Part shown: positions 57,361-64,000 of the stretch, piece by piece
Layout: each line of letters starts with the position of its first letter
Position numbering within the stretch: the stretch's first letter is position 1
Source: Bubalus kerabau
Taxonomy: Eukaryota > Chordata > Mammalia > Artiodactyla > Bovidae
Reading direction: 5' to 3'
Assembly (NCBI RefSeq): GCF_029407905.1
Contig: NC_073645.1
Coordinates: forward strand, 51,959,001 to 52,023,000
DNA: 64,000 bases
The notes under the pieces: model-generated
What the model was told of the DNA's origin: nothing
The model's database searches: none
The model's input: only the letters and a program-made list of their open reading frames with translations
Made by a program: the position numbers and the translations under genes

Positions 57361-57728
57361 GGCTTAAACTCAATATTAAAAGAAAACTAAGATGGCATCT
57401 GGTCTCATCACTTCATGGCAAATGGAAGAGGAAAATGTGAAGCAGTGACAGAGTTCCTCTTCTTGGGCTCTGAGATCGCTGCCGATGGTGACTGCAGCCA
57501 TGAAATCAGAAGACAACTGCTTCTTGGCAGGAAAGCTATGACAAACTGCAACGGTGTATTATAAAGCTGATAAAGCTGAGACGTTACTTTGCTGACAAAG
57601 GTCTGTATAGTCACAGCTATGCTCTTTCCAGTAGTCATGGACCATAAAATAGGTGAGCACCAAAGAACTGTGGTGTTGGAGAAGACTCTTGAGAGTCCCT
57701 TGGACTGTACGGAGATCAAACCAGTCAA
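57361..57728 (+). mobile_element. BovB fragment, plus strand
   Basis: It runs from 'gcttaaactcaatattaaaa' to 'agatcaaaccagtcaact'. It is diverged, with an internal insertion-like 'ataaagctgataaagctgag' and a deletion at the CESWT region. Confidence 0.88.
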
Positions 57729-57929
57729 CTTAACCAACAAAGGATATTAGATGTTTTGAGTCTTTGACAGGTGGGCCGGGAGTGTTACTTTGCTGAATTT
57801 CACAGAAATTTATCTACATGACAGTGGCATGTTTCTGAGCATTTATGTTCCATTTGTGTTCCTTCTTTCACACATTGTTCATGCTCACTTTTCTGTTTCT
57901 CCTCCCTGATTTGGGGAACAGTTTATATT

Positions 57930-58112
57930 AAAGACCCGCCTGCCAAGGAGAAGACGTGGGTTCGATCCCTGGGTCAGGAAGATCTGCTGGAGAAGGGAAT
58001 GGCAACCCACCCCAGCATTCTTGCCTGGAGAATCCCATGGACAGAGGAGCCTGGAGGGCTGCAGTCCATGGGGTCACAGATAGCTGGACATGATTGAGCG
58101 TCTATCAACAAC
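57930..58112 (+). mobile_element. Bov-tA SINE, plus strand, head partly lost
   Basis: It keeps the B-box region 'gggttcgatccctgggtc' and the full BovB-like body, ending near 'atcaacaacagcagg'. Confidence 0.9.
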
Positions 58113-58589
58113 AGCAGGATTAGATGTCGTACTTCCTTCGCTTACTCTGCTGATGGTTTCTTTGGAGGTCAGCTTTATGGTGATCTCCATGCCAAAAATT
58201 GGAAGGAATATGTCATTGTGAGGTTGATTTTGTTTTATTCCATTATACTAAAACAAAAAACAAAGAAGGTAAGAAGTGAATATTCAAAAATTCTGAATGG
58301 TGGGCCATGGATATTTTTGTCAGATTGTTTTTCATAACCTTCATGTGTTTTTAAAGATTTCCAATTATTTACCCCCAAACGGCCCACACCACTGTCACAG
58401 AGAACTACCCACAGCCCTCTGGGTGAACAGCCTGTGCCTGCCTGAGGTCCTCTATCCAGCCTGTGTTCTGATGGAGGGTCTGGGTTTCCAAACCATGGGC
58501 AATAACCAGCCAGCCTTTTCACAGGTGGTCAGGGCTGGACCCTGCCATGCTGCTGAGAAAAGCCAGGGGAATTTTAATTTAAAAAAAAA
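58113..58589. other. Single-copy non-coding stretch
   Basis: Ends in an A run at 58581-58590. No gene is recognised. Confidence 0.45.
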
Positions 58590-58926
58590 ATTCATTTATT
58601 TGTTTTTGGCTGTGCTGGGTCTTTGTCATGCCAAGGCTTTTTTCTAGTTGTGATGAGTGGTGGCTACGGTCTAGTTCCCACGCGTGGGCTTCTCTTTGCG
58701 GTGGCTTCTCTTCCTGTGGAATGTGGCCTCTAGGGCTCCCGGGCTTCGGCAGTGGCAGCAGGTGGGCTCAGGAGTTGTGGTTCCTGGGCTCTAGAGTGCA
58801 GGCTTGGTATTTGTGGGGCACAGGCTTAACTGCTCTGTATCACGTGGAATCCTCCCGGACCAGGGATCAAATGTGTGTCTCCTGCATGGGAGGCAGATTC
58901 TTACCACTGAGCCACCAGGGAAGCCC
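58590..58926 (-). mobile_element. tRNA-derived SINE, long cetartiodactyl type (CHR/ART2-like), minus strand
   Basis: The plus strand has 'tttttggctgtgctgggtct', 'cttctctttgcggtggcttc', 'gggctctagagtgcaggctt' and the reversed head 'ccaccagggaagcccc'. It shares the head but not the tail with Bov-tA. Confidence 0.8.
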
Positions 58927-60109
58927 CAAGGAGTTCTTCTTGGTAGGAAAGAGTGCCTGAAGCTTCCCCAGCCTGACTTTCCCTGCCTCCCTGGGGTGGA
59001 CGCATTACCTCCTTTGTCTTTATGGTCCTCTCAGGAGGACCCAGACGTGGGCTGCTCAATGGCTCCTCCCCAGATGCCACTGGAGGCTAAGAAATCCAGC
59101 TGAGTGGATTTCTGAGTGGCAGGGCCCAGCCTGCGGGCTCCCTCGTAGGGCTGGATGGCCAGGCGGGTGGGCTGCCCTGAGACAGAGGACTCCTCTTCAG
59201 ACTCTGTTTCCAGGGCCCCGTTATCACCCTGCGTCTGTCTGGCTGCTTAAAACACCTTTGGAAGATCTTTGAGAAGCACCTACATGTTTCCCCTCTTCTT
59301 TTCTCGTATACCTTTGTTTATTTTTAATAACCTTAACTAAAGATTCAACGTGCGAAGGATTCCAAGAGCTAGGCAGCGAAGTCTCCTCAACCCCTCTCCT
59401 CCAGCCAGTCTCCTTTTGTAAACTTTCTGAAGATCTCCCAGAGCCACGAACAAGCTTGCCCTTGGCCCCTCGGGAAATAGGAGCTGGGGGACGTTTGCAT
59501 CAGGGAGTAACGTTAAATGATATTTGGAAGTGAGAACTTAAAAGGAATATGAGGGGGGATTGGATGGAAAGATGCAGGAAACAGTGAAAGCAGAGACTCA
59601 TCTTGCGGCCCAAGGGTGGTGTAATTCAGGAGGCTCCTGGCAGTGGAGACCCCAGAGGCAGAGGGGCTGCAGGAGAGGCTGGCACAGCTTTAAGGCTTGC
59701 TGCCCTTCGTGGCCATGTGCTGGTGCCCGTCTGACTGTTAGCCTATTGACACAGCACACTATGTTGAATTTCAGACTTGCCTTTCACTTTTGCCATCATT
59801 TAAAGATATATGGAAAACTTCATTTCCCAGATTATTGTCCAGCTCTCTGACTTTCAGGAGGTGTTTTTAAGCCAATAAGATCTATGGTTCTTCTAGGAAA
59901 ACCTAGGGTATAAATCACCAGTTTAAAACAATGGAGTATAAATCCTATTGTGTAGGCAAAATACAGCATCATTAGAACTAACTGACAAGGCGTGTTCACT
60001 ATAATGAGGCTGTTCGCTGGATACTGTAAGGTAAAACGTCCTTCTTTTTAGCATGTTTAGAAACCGTAATTAAATGACCACATGTGTAGTGATTGATTTA
60101 CTATCTGCC

Positions 60110-60280
60110 TCCTTTGCTGGCTGCGAACTCTGTGAAATCAGGGACCCACGTCTATCTTGTTCAACATTTCACTGCGTGATTCAGCACAGCACCCAAATGC
60201 AGGGGCACATTGAGAAATAACGATGGATACATTAACTGTAATGAATAGATGGATTGGAGGATGGAATGATGGATGAAAGA
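60110..60280 (+). mobile_element. L2-like 3' end, plus strand (diverged)
   Basis: 'tgaaatcagggacccacgtc', 'cttgttcaacatttcactgc' and a 'gaatagatggattggaggatgg' tail follow the L2 3' end pattern. Confidence 0.4.
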
Positions 60281-60394
60281 AAAGCATAATTGCTGGACAT
60301 GTGCCAGGAAAAGTTCTAGAGATAGTAACTCTCTTAAATGTGTTTGAATCATGCACAACATGATTATTCATATGAGGATTTCTAGATAGGATGA

Positions 60395-60418
60395 GTGTGT
60401 GTGTGTGTGTGTGTGTGT
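60395..60418. repeat. (GT)12 microsatellite
   Basis: Uninterrupted dinucleotide run of 24 bases. Confidence 0.95.
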
Positions 60419-63400
60419 TGAGGCGGAGACCAGAAAACAGTCACGTCCAAAGTGTGAACCGCCTTCAGGGAAGCCGGAGCTCCCAACCAGCCCTTTAAAA
60501 TAAGATACAAAATCCTCGTGAACATGTTTCACTGGATCAAGGAGAACGGAGGGCTTATTTATCTCCCAGAATACACAGCCACGGTTGTGGATCTAAATTC
60601 TCAAGGAAATACGATCCCAGGGGAGGGTGACTCACTCTTCTCACATCCACTGTTGACAGAACAAAAAGAAACGGCTCTGGGCTGTTGTGAGAAAGCCCGT
60701 TTTAACTCGAGAGGCCCCGAGCAGCTGTGGGGGCTTTCCACTCCAAGCAGGACCACAAAGGGGCGCCACAGGCCCCTCCTCGGGCAGCGGGCTCTTCTTT
60801 CTGTAATGGTTAAGCACGATCGTCCCTGGAGACAGAGGGTGGAGGAGGCTAGCATCCTTCTAAAATGAAATCCACTTCCACGACTCCTGCGTTTTTACAC
60901 ACACTTGAGCCGAGTTGAGAAGAAATGACACTGGGGAGAATTTGGGGAATTCCATGGAGGGTGGGGCTAAGATGTGCTCAGGAAGACTGAGAGCCAGCCT
61001 GGCGCGGCGGGTCAGCTGCGGGGGCTGCGGCCGGAGGAGCGGCTCTGGGCTGTGCTGGGGGTCATGGCACCCACCCTCCTGCCCCCACCCCGACTTCTGG
61101 GGGTGGATTGTTACGCAGAGGAGGAGGGCCCCTCCTCAAAAGGAAATCGGGTGTTTTAGGAAGGTAGTGAGTGGTGGGTGTGCCAGGCAAGGAGGGGGTC
61201 GTGGAGACTGCAGGGGTGCAGAGCAGACTCTGCACACGGGACTGGGGGACATGTGGACAAGATGGGACCCCGAGCCCACCCCATGAAGAGCTGGCTTGTT
61301 TCACGATCTGTTGCATGCCATGGGCAGAGCAGATGGGCAGGGGGCTCTGAGCTCCGTGTGCAGCCCCTCCCCATTGAGGACTAGGGGAGCCCCCTGGGGA
61401 CCCACCTGGAGCCCTGCCTGCTGTCTCTCGCCCCCCAGCCCTCCCAGGCTCTGACGGCAGGGCGTGAGCAGGAGGTGGCCATCCTGGTGGACGTTTCTAA
61501 AGCCCCCTCGGTCCCCGCTGCCCTGTTTGATCACACTTCTTGCACCTCTCTCTTAAACTCATGACCCTGGAAAGGGAGCCACAGTCTTTCTTCTGCGGCT
61601 GCTGTCCTCTGGGCCCATGCATATGAGCTGGCACACGGCTCGGTTAGAACCCATGATTTCCAATAGGGCGAATGGTTCCGTCTGACTTAGAAGTGGTCCT
61701 GTCTGACTTGCCCTGAGGCTGTCAACCAGCGCAGGAAGAAAAGGGCACTTTATTACCTATGGCTCTGCCCCCAAGTTGGGTATGGAAGGGTATTTCCTCT
61801 GTGTTTGCCCCATAGACAGGCCTAAGTTGCCTCTCATTACTGGTGTATGAGGCCAGTGCCTTGTCCCCATGTCTCTGCAGAGAAACACCCACTGGAGACA
61901 ACTGCCCTCTGGGCTGGCATTCTGGGGGTACAGCTTTGCCGGGGCCTCAGCATTGGGGGTGACAGTGAGGCCTGGCAGGGATGAGGGGCACCCACCCCCT
62001 ATGATGTCCTGCGGGGGCTGGAGCAGCTCTCTGCCCTGGCTGCTCCTGGAGTGGTTCTGTGAGGGTGGGGCCCAGCACCAGCCTCCTCTTTGCCAGGCTG
62101 TGCTCTGAAGTTGGGGTGGCGGTGAGCGGGGGCCTCTCACAGGAAGCTCTTCCTGGCCGCTGGCTGGCTTTCCCGGTGGCTCTGAGAGCAGAACCTGCTC
62201 TCCAGCTTGGTCGTTTGCTGTGGGCTCCTCATTCACTCATCTGGATGTCTGTCTATCTCTCCTTCTGTTTGCTCAACTCTGGGGTCCCAGTTAAGCAAGG
62301 CTCAGTCCCATCCCCCAGGAGGACGTGCGTGGTCCCTGCTGCAGGCGGGCCACCCCATCCCATGTGGGGTGGTACCACGGTAGGTACCATGCCTGCTGGC
62401 CATGAGCCCCTCCACACGCCGTTCCTCCATTCGGCCGTCTCCTTTGCGCGCCTCGGCCTGGGTCTCGGGCGGCCGTCAGCGACCTGAGCTGAGCTGCGGG
62501 CGATGCCTCGTCCCCTTCCTGGGTCCTTTCCCTCTGACGCTCAGCCCTGGTGGCCGGTGTGTGGGACCGGTATCTACCCGGCCCCTGTGTGTCCGCCGAG
62601 CTGAGCTGCGTGCTGGGGAACTTCACGCGGGTTTGCCGGCTGTAATTGCTTGTCACCCTGGTGGCCCAGGGCCCTCCTTTGTGATTTCCTTTGATTTTAC
62701 TTTTTGAAGGCAGTGAAAACCTTGGGATGCCTAAATAAAGAGGCAGCTCTTTTGAATGTTCCCATTTATTCACCATGGAAGAATTCCTAGAAGAAGGTGC
62801 AGAGCTTTGAGGACCTACCTGTGGCTTCAGAGTCACATCATCTCTGGATTCAGCTCACTTCAACGTGGATGCTGTTTTTATTGTTTTACAAAAAGCTTAT
62901 TGTTTAGTAGTGTTGTGATATCCTCTAATTTCTTTTGCTTTGGAAATCATGAGGATGATGGAAACCCAGTTTTTCCCTGCTATGCTTGCATGCTTGAGTG
63001 CAGTGCAGCCTGGCGCCCTTCATGGGCTCCTCACTCCGGGTATGAAACAGCAGCCTGTGGGCAGAGTTCTGGGAGGATGAGACACCTCTGAGAGACGAGA
63101 GCTGGGTCCTCTCCTCTCAGTCAAGGCGGTAAACAGCCAAGGTCCCCGGGGTCTCCGGGCTGTTTATGCCCTTGTGGACGGGCCTGCTGTCTGTGTGGGA
63201 AACCCTGCCGGGGCTCTGAAACCATCACATATACGTTGAAGCAAAGATGAATACAGCAAAACATAATAGATCCGTAATTGCAGCAGGACTGTGGACTTCT
63301 GTGTAAAAGTGTAATAAATGCTTATTGTTAAGTAAATGTCAAAAATGAGGGAAATAAAAGGACAATCGTAAAATTAACAATAATGGCACCATTCAGAGAT

Positions 63401-63553
63401 AAAAACCGTTACCGTTTCAATGTTTGCTCTTCTTTCTCGGAGTGCAGTTTTAGATGGTTGTGTCCTGATTGCTTCACAACGTACCAAAAGCATCACTGTG
63501 CAACTCTCACGCTTGTAAGACCTGCCCAGGGCTGGATCGGACTGTATCCTCTG

Positions 63554-63758
63554 AGTGTTAGCTGCTCAGTCGTGTCCTACTCTGTGCAACTCCACAGACT
63601 GCAGCCCCCTGGGCTCATCTGTCCATGGGATTTTCCAGGCAAGAACACGGGTGAGTTGCCGCTTCTGACTCCAGGGGATCTTCCCGACCCAGGGATTGAA
63701 CCAGAGTCTCTTGCGCCTCCTGCAGGGTCAGGCGGATTCTTTACCACCACTCACCTCC
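63554..63758 (-). mobile_element. Bov-tA SINE, minus strand (diverged)
   Basis: Reversed Bov-tA from 'gtgttagctgctcagtcgtg' to 'attctttaccaccactcacc'. The head is more diverged than in other copies. Confidence 0.88.
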
Positions 63759-63910
63759 TAGGACGCGTCATATTTCACTCGACCCTTCCCCTAGCACTGA
63801 ACACTGCGTTTCCTGGCTTTTCTGAGAATATGTGCTGTACGCGAGCATTTTCTGCATGCATACTTGCCTGTGCTCGGGGGTCCCTTTGGAGGAGACGCTG
63901 ACACAGTATG

Positions 63911-64000
63911 TGCTCTAGGGTCCAGTTTGAGTTTAAGCCCAGCTCCCCACTTGCCAGCTGTGTGACTTGGTGAGGCTGCTAAGCCTCTCTGTGCGCCACG
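63911..64000 (+). mobile_element. MIR SINE, plus strand, cut by the window end
   Basis: 'tttaagcccagctccccact', 'gccagctgtgtgacttggtg' and 'taagcctctctgtg' match the MIR core order. Confidence 0.7.

Larger units (their letters stand above)
58927..63553. other. Single-copy non-coding stretch
   Basis: 60910-62650 is GC-rich and holds many overlapping frames (up to 181 codons at 62291-62836 minus) without domains. 59740-60100 is AT-rich and CNE-like. Apart from an L2-like piece and a GT tract, listed separately, nothing is recognised. Confidence 0.4.

Noticed and set aside
60960..61070. CpG island / promoter
   Set aside because: The GC-rich, CpG-containing stretch is only about 100 bp and has no first-exon or core promoter features, so an island is not supported.

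Overview
The window is nuclear DNA from a ruminant, most likely a bovid. Three repeat families show this: BovB (RTE-clade) LINEs in both orientations, Bov-tA SINEs (a tRNA-like head joined to a BovB-derived 3' body), and a ruminant-type L1 with a typical ORF2 C-terminus. BovB together with Bov-tA is diagnostic of pecoran ruminants. The species cannot be set from the sequence alone. There is no bacterial or organellar sequence, no CRISPR array, no rRNA or true tRNA gene, and I found no host protein-coding exon that I can name. The only protein-coding signatures I recognise are decayed retrotransposon ORFs.

Layout. Positions 1-5.2 kb are a stack of nested retrotransposons: an L1 on the minus strand is split by a BovB on the plus strand, which is itself split by a BovB on the minus strand. 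Both insertions keep target-site duplications. From 5.2 to 33.8 kb the DNA is mostly single-copy and locally GC-rich, with scattered Bov-tA, MIR and L2 remnants, a 0.7-kb TG-rich satellite (20.3-21.0 kb), a four-unit 40-bp minisatellite (21.7 kb) and a TGA/TGG-type array (31.5 kb). From 33.9 to 55.6 kb the DNA is AT-rich and LINE-dominated. It holds a nearly full-length dead BovB (34.2-37.5 kb), an L1 3' half on the plus strand (43.2-45.0 kb), a twin-primed L1 with a 5' inversion (45.5-46.8 kb), and an ancient minus-strand L1 spread over about 6.6 kb (49-55.5 kb) and cut by BovB, Bov-tA and a probable LTR. From 55.6 to 64 kb the DNA is again mostly single-copy, with a few SINEs.

How the parts relate. 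BovB and L1 supply the reverse transcriptase and endonuclease activities that are known to mobilise the SINEs here; Bov-tA shares its 3' end with BovB. Every copy in the window is truncated or mutated, so none looks able to move by itself. Some single-copy stretches carry dense AT-rich homeodomain, octamer or SOX-like words and resemble conserved non-coding elements, but this needs cross-species alignment. No undescribed system was found. The observations most worth checking are the two-step nested insertion, the very short BovB-tail insertions with target-site duplications, the twin-primed L1 carrying an 85-bp tandem duplication, and one exon-like segment at 22.5 kb.
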